A DNA stretch of 7,577 nt, taken from contig VBJE01000016.1 of NCBI GenBank assembly GCA_005879675.1, positions 1 to 7,577 on the forward strand, in the 5' to 3' direction. The DNA comes from Chloroflexota bacterium. GTDB taxonomy: Bacteria > Chloroflexota > Dormibacteria > Dormibacterales > Dormibacteraceae. The notes under the pieces are model-generated. The model was not told where the DNA came from. It ran no database searches and saw only the letters and a list, made by a program, of their open reading frames with translations. Every line of letters starts with the position of its first letter. Positions within the stretch are counted from its first letter, which is position 1. Positions 1 to 6,074 of this stretch are shown here, piece after piece. A program made the translations under genes and the position numbers.

Positions 1-507
1 GTTGCGCACCGGCTGGCCGACATAGCCCTCGCGGCGACGCGGCCCGTCCAGCCAGAGGCGCGCGTCGGCGCGATTGACGGCATCCATGTCGCCCGACTTG
101 TCGGCGGCCTCGATCTCGGCGAAGAGCTCCGGATATTTCTCGCCGAAATGCCTGCCGCCGATACCCGGTCCGACGAGGACGAGCCTGGAGATGCGTCCCG
201 GATGCTCGAGCGCGAAGTCGATCGCCACGCCGCCGCCGATCGAGCAGCCGATGACGTGGGCAGGTTTGAGGTCCAGCTCGTCCATCAGCCCGAGCACGTC
301 CGCGACCGGGGACCACGACCTGGGCGGCAGCTGGGATTTGCCGAAGCCGCGTAGGTCCGGGCGGATCACATCGAAATGCTTCGCAAACCCGATGACCTGC
401 GGGTCCCACATGCGGTGGTCGGCGACGCCGGCGTGCAGGAAGATCACCGGCATCCCCGCGCCCGCGCGCTCGTAGTGGATGCGCGCGCCGTTGATCGTCG
501 TCTCCAT
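1..507 (-). CDS. alpha/beta-fold hydrolase, C-terminus cut by window edge
   Basis: The first 169 residues of an alpha/beta hydrolase, probably cytoplasmic since no signal peptide is seen. An oxyanion-hole type HAG lies at residues 25-27, the DLRGFGKS turn at 51-58, and the nucleophile elbow GCSIGG at 87-92 makes Ser89 the predicted nucleophile. The acid and histidine of the triad would lie past the left edge. The ATG shares its A with the TGA of the upstream isochorismate synthase gene (TGATG) and has no obvious ribosome-binding site, so translation is probably coupled. The position after an isochorismate synthase invites the name MenH (SHCHC synthase), but E. coli-type MenH has SxGGR at the elbow whereas this has SIGGG, and the early motifs are those of general esterase/lactonase-type hydrolases. 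Family call is firm; substrate is unknown. Confidence 0.88.
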   Translation of the reverse strand, partial: METTINGARIHYERAGAGMPVIFLHAGVADHRMWDPQVIGFAKHFDVIRPDLRGFGKSQLPPRSWSPVADVLGLMDELDLKPAHVIGCSIGGGVAIDFALEHPGRISRLVLVGPGIGGRHFGEKYPELFAEIEAADKSGDMDAVNRADARLWLDGPRRREGYVGQPVRN

Positions 508-1796
508 CAGGTCAGGGCCGTGAGCAAGGCTTTGAACTTCAGCTCGGGATCGGAGTCGGGCATCACGCCCACGCCCGCGTAGAGTCGCGCGCCGTCCTCC
601 CACAGCAGGCCGCACCGCAGCGCCACCGCCAGCTCGCCGTCGCCGCGCCCGTCCATCCACCCGACCGCTCCCGCGTACCAGCCGCGCTCCATGCCTTCGA
701 GCTCGTCGATGAGCGAGTCGGCGGCGGCGCGGGGCCAACCTCCGACCGCGGGCGTCGGGTGCAAGGCCGCCGCGAGGGTGAGGACGTCGGCGGCCGGATC
801 GCGCAGCTCGGCCGCGACGCTTGTGGCCAGGTGCTGGATGTTGGTGAAGCGCACGACCTCGGGCTCGGGAGCGCTGACCGATGACGAGAACGGCCGCAGC
901 GTGTCGACCACGAATCTCGACGCCAGGCGATGCTCGACCGCGTCCTTCTTACTCATGCTCAGCTCCGCGGCGAGGCGCTCGTCCTCGGCGTCGGTGCCGC
1001 CGCGCGCGACCGAGCCCGCCATCGGCTGCGAGAACGCATACCGTCCCGTCCTGCGGACCAGGAGCTCCGGCGAGGCGCCCGCGAACGCCGTGCCGTCGGC
1101 CCCCGAGATGAGGTACGTGAAGCAGGCTGGATAAGCGGCGCGCAGGCCGCGCGCAACGTTGCCCGCGGAGACGACGCCGTCGCCGCGCGCCACCACCTCG
1201 CGCGCGAGCACGACTTTCTCCGCCTCGCCGGCGCGGAGCCGCCCCGCCGCGGTCTGCACCGCGGCGGTCCACGCGAGCGGATTGCGCACCGGTGTCACGT
1301 CGAGCTTTCGTGCCGCCGGGGCTCTCACGATCCAGGACGGCAGATCCAGGAGCTGTTCGGCATCGGGCGCCGCGGCCACGACGAATGTCCGGCCGCGCTT
1401 GCGCATGACGGCCAGCGCCGGCACGCGGAACAGAAGGGCGGGAAATCCAGACCATGCCGCGCTCGGCTCGCGGTCGGGACGGTACGCAAAACCGCCGACC
1501 GCCAGGGCGTCGCTGGAGGAGATCCGGTGCCAGAGGCGCGAGGCGGCGCGGATCTGGTTGCCGTCATACGCCGGCTCGAAGTCAGTCACGTGGCCGAGCG
1601 CGTCTTCGAGGGCAACGCCGCGAGGCGCCGCGACGATGTCGAGCGCGCGGCCGATGGCGGCCACGCTCACGGCGTCGGGCATCGGGCGCTCGATGAGCAT
1701 CACCTCGTGGCCGGCGTCGCGGGCGGCGGTGACCAGGTCGACGAGATCCGGCGTGCGGTCGATCTCGCGCCCACGGATCTTCGTCGCCTCGATCAT
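507..1796 (-). CDS. menF: isochorismate synthase (MenF/EntC family) with a shortened C-terminal metal motif
   Basis: Predicted to convert chorismate to isochorismate, the entry to menaquinone or to salicylate/DHB-type siderophores. The 429 residues have a divergent N-terminal part and a chorismate-binding domain from about 170. Visible family signatures: EKVVLARE at 193-200 with Lys194 as the expected general base; GASPELLVR at 240-248 with Glu244 as the expected general acid; EHRLAS at 288-293, the first metal-binding region; HPTPAVGG at 346-353, typical of isochorismate rather than anthranilate synthases; GDGELAVALR at 385-394. The end is odd: after GVGVMPDSDP (408-417) the protein runs straight into ELKF, lacking about seven residues that in EntC-like enzymes carry the second pair of Mg-binding glutamates. 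ATG overlaps the MerR stop by 4 nt (ATGA), with GAGAAG just upstream as ribosome-binding site. Family certain; activity uncertain. MenF versus EntC role is inferred, since no other men or ent gene is visible. Confidence 0.9.
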   Translation of the reverse strand: MIEATKIRGREIDRTPDLVDLVTAARDAGHEVMLIERPMPDAVSVAAIGRALDIVAAPRGVALEDALGHVTDFEPAYDGNQIRAASRLWHRISSSDALAVGGFAYRPDREPSAAWSGFPALLFRVPALAVMRKRGRTFVVAAAPDAEQLLDLPSWIVRAPAARKLDVTPVRNPLAWTAAVQTAAGRLRAGEAEKVVLAREVVARGDGVVSAGNVARGLRAAYPACFTYLISGADGTAFAGASPELLVRRTGRYAFSQPMAGSVARGGTDAEDERLAAELSMSKKDAVEHRLASRFVVDTLRPFSSSVSAPEPEVVRFTNIQHLATSVAAELRDPAADVLTLAAALHPTPAVGGWPRAAADSLIDELEGMERGWYAGAVGWMDGRGDGELAVALRCGLLWEDGARLYAGVGVMPDSDPELKFKALLTALT

Positions 1797-2491
1797 TCCT
1801 TCTTCTCGATGTGCTCGCGGGCCGCGCGCAGCAGCGTGCGCTGGAAGTGGTGGCGGACGAGGATGCCGCTGGCCTCGAGCAGGTCGTTGAAGGTCTGGAG
1901 CAGCCGGCGCTCCGCGGCCTCGGTCTCGCCACCCTCGGCCTGGATGCGCTCCCGCACGTGGCGGTCGAACAGGTCGACCGCCTGCCTGGCCGTGCGATCC
2001 ACAGCCGCGGCGTAGTCCTTGCCCAGCTCCATCAGCGCCCCGATGGGCACGCCCGCGGAGATCAGCTTCATCCCGGAGGCGATGGCTTCGAGGTCGTCGG
2101 CGGGGTATCGCGCGTCATCGGCGTCGGCCTCGATCGGGACCAGCAGGCCCGCCTGCTGGAGGCTCAGGAGCAGCGGCTCGGCGACACCGCTGCGCTCCGC
2201 CAGCTCCGCGAGCGTGAGCGTCTGTGGCGCCGAGGGGCGGGGCACCGCGGCGACCAGCGCCTCGTCCGAGGGTTCGAGCTCGCCCGAGAGGAAGCGCTGG
2301 ATGACCGTCAGCGTGAAGCCCTGCTGCTGCAGCTCCTTGATCCGCTTCAGGCGCTCGACGTGGCCCTGGCCGTACCAGGTGACCCGCCCCTCTCGTCGCG
2401 GTGAGTCCAGCAGGCCCTTGCCCTGGTAGAAGCGGATCGTGTCCACGGCCACGCCGGCGGTGCGGGCCAACTGTTCGATCCGGTACTCCAT
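1793..2491 (-). CDS. MerR-family transcriptional regulator with a second MerR-like domain
   Basis: A 232-residue DNA-binding regulator. Residues 1-70 form a standard MerR winged helix-turn-helix: YRIEQLARTAGVAVDTIRFY at 3-22, the GLL turn at 26-28, and a helix through LKRIKELQQQGFTLTVIQRF. Residues about 91-158 repeat the same pattern (TLAELAERSGVAEPLLLSLQ, then GLLVP, RYPADDLEAI and ISAGVPIGALMEL), so the protein looks internally duplicated. The tail from about 160 is helical and charged; no metal-binding cysteines are present, so this is not a MerR/CueR metal sensor. It is first in a likely three-gene operon and overlaps the isochorismate synthase by 4 nt, suggesting that it controls this pathway and itself. 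There is no strong Shine-Dalgarno before the ATG; GAGTGA sits about 6 nt upstream. The ligand is unknown. Confidence 0.9.
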   Translation of the reverse strand: MEYRIEQLARTAGVAVDTIRFYQGKGLLDSPRREGRVTWYGQGHVERLKRIKELQQQGFTLTVIQRFLSGELEPSDEALVAAVPRPSAPQTLTLAELAERSGVAEPLLLSLQQAGLLVPIEADADDARYPADDLEAIASGMKLISAGVPIGALMELGKDYAAAVDRTARQAVDLFDRHVRERIQAEGGETEAAERRLLQTFNDLLEASGILVRHHFQRTLLRAAREHIEKKE

Positions 2492-2499
2492 GAGTAATC

Positions 2500-2508
2500 A
2501 CTCTAACA
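2500..2508 (-). promoter_or_regulatory. possible extended -10 promoter element for the merR-menF operon
   Basis: Minus-strand TGTTAGAGT fits an extended -10 (TGn plus a hexamer sharing T, A, A and T with TATAAT). It overlaps the inner edge of the dyad at 2507-2524. No convincing -35 is seen at 17-19 bp. A start about 7 nt downstream would fall within a few bases of the ATG at 2491, giving a leaderless or nearly leaderless transcript. Speculative; sigma-factor preferences of this organism are unknown. Confidence 0.25.
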
Positions 2509-2524
2509 ATCCATTTCGGGATTG
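2507..2524 (-). promoter_or_regulatory. 18-bp inverted repeat, candidate operator for the MerR regulator
   Basis: A perfect dyad CAATCC-N6-GGATTG lies 16-33 nt upstream of the MerR start, in the only real intergenic gap of the window. MerR-family proteins bind dyads inside promoters, often their own, so autoregulation is the natural reading. It is not followed by a T run on the minus strand, so a terminator is less likely. Six-bp arms can arise by chance; support is position plus local AT richness. Confidence 0.4.
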
Positions 2525-2552
2525 ATTTGCGGCCGTCGCCGGCGCTCGCGGC

Positions 2553-3101
2553 TCAGCGGACGTCGTAGCGCAGGAAGACGGTGCCGTTGCCGAAGCGGCG
2601 CTCCTCGCCAAGAACCAACTGCGCCGTCAGACCGCTGGGAAGCGCGCGGTTCCCGGCACCGACGACAACCGGCACGACGAACAGCTGGAGCTCGTCGACG
2701 AGCCCGGACTGAAGGGCCTGTCCGGCCAGCTCCGGGCCTGCGACGGTGATGTCCTTCGCGGCCGACGCCTTCAGCCGCCGCACCTCATCGGGCTCGAGCT
2801 CGCGCTCGATCCGAGTCCGGGCGCTCGACGCCTTCTGCAGGGTGCGCGAGTAGACGATCTTGTCGGCAGCCCGCCAGATGCGAGCGAACTCGCGCTCGAT
2901 ATCGGAGTCGTCGCCGCCCGTCTCCCAATAGACCATCGTCTCGTACATCCGTCGCCCATACAGGTAGGTGCCGACCGGGCGCTCGAGCTCGTTGATGAAC
3001 CGGTGCACCTCTTCGTCCGGCGCGGCCCAGTCGAAGTTGCCGTGCTCGTCGGCGATGAAACCGTCGAGCGACATGATCGTCGAGTAGATCAGCCGGCCCA
3101 C
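2553..3101 (-). CDS. RibD C-terminal / dihydrofolate reductase-fold family protein
   Basis: A 182-residue protein of the small DHFR-like reductases (RibD C-terminal domain type, like the YwjB/YyaP group), expected to bind NADPH in the cytoplasm. Seen motifs: the N-terminal strand plus SLDGFIA at 11-17, YGRRMYETM at 48-56, VYSRTL at 83-88, and a C-terminal block with GPELAGQAL at 122-130 followed by VDELQLFVVPVVVGAG at 135-150. Length is normal for the group. There is no deaminase domain, so it is not a full RibD, and true folate reductase activity is not implied. The start is a GTG, chosen because it gives the family's usual short lead to SLDGF; it lies 4 nt after the transglycosylase stop with no evident ribosome-binding site, suggesting reinitiation. 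Substrate unknown; its link to the envelope genes upstream may be only positional. Confidence 0.88.
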   Translation of the reverse strand: MGRLIYSTIMSLDGFIADEHGNFDWAAPDEEVHRFINELERPVGTYLYGRRMYETMVYWETGGDDSDIEREFARIWRAADKIVYSRTLQKASSARTRIERELEPDEVRRLKASAAKDITVAGPELAGQALQSGLVDELQLFVVPVVVGAGNRALPSGLTAQLVLGEERRFGNGTVFLRYDVR

Positions 3102-3105
3102 GGGT

Positions 3106-3945
3106 CTAGCCGAACGTGTTCCAGTAGTACATGCGCTCGAGCCAGCCGGGGTCGGCCCGGTAGGCGCGCGCGAAGAGCTCGACCGAGTCGACGTAGTTGT
3201 AATCCAGGTTGTAGTGCCAGATCGCGGTGCGCATGTCGTATGGCGCGCCGTAGTGCACGAGGTAGCGCGCCGCGGCGAGGATCGACGCGTGGGGATCCAT
3301 GATGTTGCCGCCCTGCCCGTAGTTGGCCCACGTCGAGGGCAGGAACTGCATGGGGCCCATCGCGCCGGCCGACGACGGGCCGTTGATGCGGCCGAAGTTG
3401 CTCTCGATGAAATTGATCGAGGCGAGGTAGCTCGCGTCGACTCCGTACCGGTTCTGCGCCTCGAGGTAGTAAGAGCGCAGCGCGCTCAGCGGCGCCGCGT
3501 CGGAGTACGGATGCGTGAAATGCACGTTGACCAGGTAGTACTCGTCGATCCCCGCGAGGATGTACAGCGAGTGCAGCGCCGCGATGGAGTCGCCCATCGG
3601 GCCCTGTATGCGGGCCGGCAGAAGCGGAAGGACCGCCTTCTCCACGCTCGCGTAGCTGGCGAGCTCGTACAGGCGCAGCTCCTCCTGGCGAGCGGCCTGA
3701 CGGAAGGTGTACGTCGCGCCCGCGATAGCCAGCTCGTGTCGCATGGTCTCGGCGAGACCGACAGGATGCTCGGCCGCCAGAGCCGCCAGGCGCTGCGTCG
3801 CCTCCTGCATCGCCAGCTCGGCGGCGACGATGCGCGCCGCCTCGTGGTGCGCGTTCGGCGCGACGTCAGGATCCTGCGCGCCGGCAGCGTGCGGCAGGGC
3901 CGCGAGCGCCATCGCCACCAGGATCGCGATCGGAAGTCGGATCAG
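3106..3945 (-). CDS. secreted lytic transglycosylase (SLT/MltB-like), probable CTG start
   Basis: Predicted to cleave the MurNAc-GlcNAc bond of peptidoglycan outside the membrane. With the start at CTG (3945) the protein has 279 residues. Residues 1-23 form a signal peptide: Arg3, a hydrophobic core, then AGA before Gln24 as a likely signal peptidase I site. No lipobox cysteine is seen. Residues about 30-160 are mostly helical with no family I recognise. The catalytic domain follows: YGVDASYLASINFIESNFGR at 167-186 with Glu181 as predicted catalytic acid, GAMGPMQFLPSTWANYG at 194-210, and AARYLVHYG at 225-233. The CTG overlaps the TGA of the FtsH-like gene (CTGA), with GAGGG 6 nt upstream. 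The next possible starts, GTG at 3918 and ATG at 3912, would remove Arg3 and half the hydrophobic core. Function confident; start codon moderately so. Confidence 0.88.
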   Translation of the reverse strand: MIRLPIAILVAMALAALPHAAGAQDPDVAPNAHHEAARIVAAELAMQEATQRLAALAAEHPVGLAETMRHELAIAGATYTFRQAARQEELRLYELASYASVEKAVLPLLPARIQGPMGDSIAALHSLYILAGIDEYYLVNVHFTHPYSDAAPLSALRSYYLEAQNRYGVDASYLASINFIESNFGRINGPSSAGAMGPMQFLPSTWANYGQGGNIMDPHASILAAARYLVHYGAPYDMRTAIWHYNLDYNYVDSVELFARAYRADPGWLERMYYWNTFG

Positions 3946-6074
3946 GCCGTGCCCTCGAGGGCCGTCAGGTCGGCGCGCTGGTCGGGCACGGCCGGCATGT
4001 CGTCGGGGTAGGGGTCCGCGGCCGTCGGCTGCCGCATGCCGATCGAGTCGAGCAGCCCGGTGATCTCGTCGCCCATCAGCTCGCCGCCCTGCTGGATCAG
4101 GGCCTCGGCCGCCTGGTCGATCGCCTCCTTGTTGACGTACATCAAACGCCAGTCGTCGATGTACGCCGAGCCGAGAAGCTGCGCCACGGTGCGGCGCGCG
4201 TGATGGTTGTGAAGCACCGCGCCCACCCACGTCGACTGCTCGTGGATGCCCTGCGTCACCTCCGAGACGGAAATGAGGTGCTCGCCGATGTTGGCCGCTT
4301 TGACCGACATCTTCGGCTCCAGCGCGTCGGCGCCCATCCCGATCGTCCCGACCATGCGGCACGCCATCGCGGTCGCCATCTGGAGGTCGCCGAAGACGCC
4401 GGCCGAGTTCTCGCCGTAGAAGACCCGCTCGCACGCGATCGAGCCGAGGTCATGCCGTATGTCGGCGGCCAGCTGAGACCGGAATCGCGACCCGCCCCAC
4501 TGCTCCTCGGTCGGCAGGGACAGGTGGTAGCCGCCGATCTCGCCCGTCGCGCTCGCACGGCGTCGGATCGAGAGCCGAACGTGCGCATGGTCGGACTTGA
4601 AGAAATGTGACGCCACCGCATGCCCGAGCTCGTGCCGCGCGATCGCTATCCGGTCCTTCTCGGTGTACTCGACCGGGATCGCAAGGCCGGCCTCCACGTT
4701 GCCCATCGCCTCGCGGATGTCTTTCCAGCTGAACGCTTCGCGTCCCTCTTCGAACGCGTAGAGCAGCGCGAGCGAGAGCACCTGCTCGATGTCGGCGGGC
4801 GAGTACTTCTCCGTGATCCGCGCAAACTCGTCTCGCTTGCTGGGCGTGTCCAGGGCGGCGTCATGGGTCTTCTTGTCGAAGTACAGCGCGGCGATGTCTT
4901 TGCGGGACTCGCGGTCGGGGAGGCGGAAGACGATCTGCCGTCCGAACCGGCCTGGGCGTGTCAAAGCCTCGTCGAGAACCTGCGGGCGGTTCGTGGCGCC
5001 GATGAAGAGGATGTTGTAGTTGGGAGCCTTCAGCGCCGGGATGCGGAGGTTCAGCTTCGAGCCGTTGGCGCCGATCACGCGCGGGATGTAGAGGCCATCG
5101 AGAGTCAGGTTCACCAGGCCTCGCAGCTGGCGGATCGCCCAGCCCGGGTTGTCGATGCCGTCCATGAGGACGAGCAGCATGTTGAGGCCGAGCATGCCGC
5201 CACCGAACATGCCACCCATCCCGCCCATCATTCCCCCGCCTGCGCCCCCCTGGTTGCGGCGCTGTCCCAAGGCGTCGATCTCGTCGATGAACACGATGCA
5301 GCCGCCCCAGACCTTCGCCCGCTTGCGCGCGGCGCGAACCATGAGGAAGACGCTGAGCGCGTCGATGCCGAGGAACATGCCGGCGAACGAACCGCCGTTG
5401 GCGATGTAGATCGGGACGTGCAGCGACGAGGCGATCGCCTTGGCGAGCATCGTCTTGCCCGTGCCTGGAGGGCCGACCATGAGCACGCCGCGCTCACGCT
5501 TGCCCCCCGCTTTGGTGAAGAGCCGGCCGTGCTCGATGAGGCGAAGGATTCGGGACATCTCGCCAACCGCGGCCTTCTGGCCGCGGACGTCTTCGATGTT
5601 CACCCCGAAGTTGGCGTCGTCGGGGTTGATCATCGTCTTGCCGATGCGCGTGTAGAGGTAGAACGGGCCGAAGAACAACATGAAGTTCGCGCCCAGGAGG
5701 AACAGCAGGTAGACGAGCTGCGTCAGGGCGAGGGCCAGAAAGTCAGGCAGCGCCGCCAGCGCGTCTTCGGGAGCAAGTCCGAACGCCACGTAGGAAATAC
5801 CGAGGTACCCGATGGGGATGAGCGCGAGGAACATCGCGCGCTTCCAGAAGACCGCCCGGTTCGTTTCCACCGTCCGCTCCATCACGTCGGCCTCGGGGGC
5901 CATCCGTTCGCGGACGATAAGAGAGCGCCGGACGATGCTGAGGATCCCTCGCGCCAGCAGCATTGCCACGATGGCGTAGACAAGCGACGCGCCGAGACCG
6001 AGCTGCAGGGCGATGAACGCGAACGTGAACGCCGAGGCGCCGACGAAAAGCGTGAAGATCCAGAAGATGATCAC
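3942..6074 (-). CDS. FtsH-like membrane AAA+ zinc metalloprotease, divergent
   Basis: A 710-residue ATP-driven membrane protease of the FtsH/M41 type. Four hydrophobic segments (about 3-23, 28-47, 80-100, 112-140) precede the AAA+ domain, with a charged stretch at 48-79; ordinary FtsH has two segments flanking an external domain of substantial size, which is absent here. AAA+ motifs: Walker A GPPGTGKT at 201-208, pore-loop-like SFAGMFLG at 229-236, Walker B IVFIDE at 260-265, and second region of homology IGATNRPQVLDEALTRPGR at 358-376. The peptidase domain has HELGH at 481-485 (catalytic Glu482) and GVFGDL at 559-564, where Asp563 should be the third zinc ligand. Oddities: a Gly/Met-rich loop replaces the usual motif after Walker B, about 42 extra residues precede sensor 1, and RFGR replaces RFDR. 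The GTG start overlaps the DUF5317 stop (GTGA). Catalytic residues look intact, so it is probably active; whether it is the cell's main FtsH or a paralogue cannot be told. Confidence 0.9.
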   Translation of the reverse strand: MIIFWIFTLFVGASAFTFAFIALQLGLGASLVYAIVAMLLARGILSIVRRSLIVRERMAPEADVMERTVETNRAVFWKRAMFLALIPIGYLGISYVAFGLAPEDALAALPDFLALALTQLVYLLFLLGANFMLFFGPFYLYTRIGKTMINPDDANFGVNIEDVRGQKAAVGEMSRILRLIEHGRLFTKAGGKRERGVLMVGPPGTGKTMLAKAIASSLHVPIYIANGGSFAGMFLGIDALSVFLMVRAARKRAKVWGGCIVFIDEIDALGQRRNQGGAGGGMMGGMGGMFGGGMLGLNMLLVLMDGIDNPGWAIRQLRGLVNLTLDGLYIPRVIGANGSKLNLRIPALKAPNYNILFIGATNRPQVLDEALTRPGRFGRQIVFRLPDRESRKDIAALYFDKKTHDAALDTPSKRDEFARITEKYSPADIEQVLSLALLYAFEEGREAFSWKDIREAMGNVEAGLAIPVEYTEKDRIAIARHELGHAVASHFFKSDHAHVRLSIRRRASATGEIGGYHLSLPTEEQWGGSRFRSQLAADIRHDLGSIACERVFYGENSAGVFGDLQMATAMACRMVGTIGMGADALEPKMSVKAANIGEHLISVSEVTQGIHEQSTWVGAVLHNHHARRTVAQLLGSAYIDDWRLMYVNKEAIDQAAEALIQQGGELMGDEITGLLDSIGMRQPTAADPYPDDMPAVPDQRADLTALEGTA
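3952..3956 (-). promoter_or_regulatory. ribosome-binding site deciding the CTG start of the transglycosylase
   Basis: Minus-strand GAGGG lies 6 nt before the CTG at 3945, inside the end of the FtsH-like gene. Spacing is ideal for a Shine-Dalgarno, and no comparable site precedes the GTG at 3918 or the ATG at 3912. This and the signal peptide are the two arguments for the CTG start. Confidence 0.5.
5013..5153 (-). other. insertion between Walker B and sensor 1 of the FtsH-like protease
   Basis: Residues 308-354 lie between MDGI and the sensor-1 strand ILFIGATN. Canonical FtsH has about five residues here (as in MDGFEGNEG before the strand), so about 42 are extra. The segment is well ordered in composition, with a short helix-like part (WAIRQLRGLVNLTL) and then a basic, Asn/Pro-containing part up to APNY. 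It is in frame with GC-rich codon use like its surroundings, which argues against a sequencing error. Confidence 0.7.
5187..5249 (-). other. Gly/Met-rich loop in the AAA+ domain of the FtsH-like protease
   Basis: Residues 276-296 consist almost only of Gly and Met with one Ala, one Phe and one Leu. They sit just after Walker B, where canonical FtsH has a short glycine stretch and then the conserved HDEREQTLNQ helix start. Here the charged part is missing and the reading resumes at LLVLMDG, so the segment replaces a conserved element and is also about nine residues longer. Confidence 0.7.

Noticed and set aside
930..2015. 361-codon open frame on the plus strand opposite menF and merR
   Set aside because: Composition is Arg/Ala/His-rich without motifs, and it runs across the junction of two well-supported minus-strand genes; a shadow.
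2507..2524. Dyad read as a rho-independent terminator for the upstream block
   Set aside because: The stem has only six pairs, a six-base loop and no T run after it on the minus strand; position just before a MerR gene fits an operator better.
2537..2544. Self-complementary CGCCGGCG
   Set aside because: It has no loop and is the kind of short GC palindrome expected by chance in this composition.
2553..3101. Full RibD or trimethoprim-type folate reductase
   Set aside because: There is no deaminase domain and the motifs are those of the small RibD-C/YwjB-like group, for which the substrate is generally unknown.
3946..4434. Upstream in-frame extension of the transglycosylase reading frame into the FtsH-like gene
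   Set aside because: The extra residues are Arg/Gly/Ala-rich shadow sequence, and they would bury the signal peptide; the frame is only open because of GC content.
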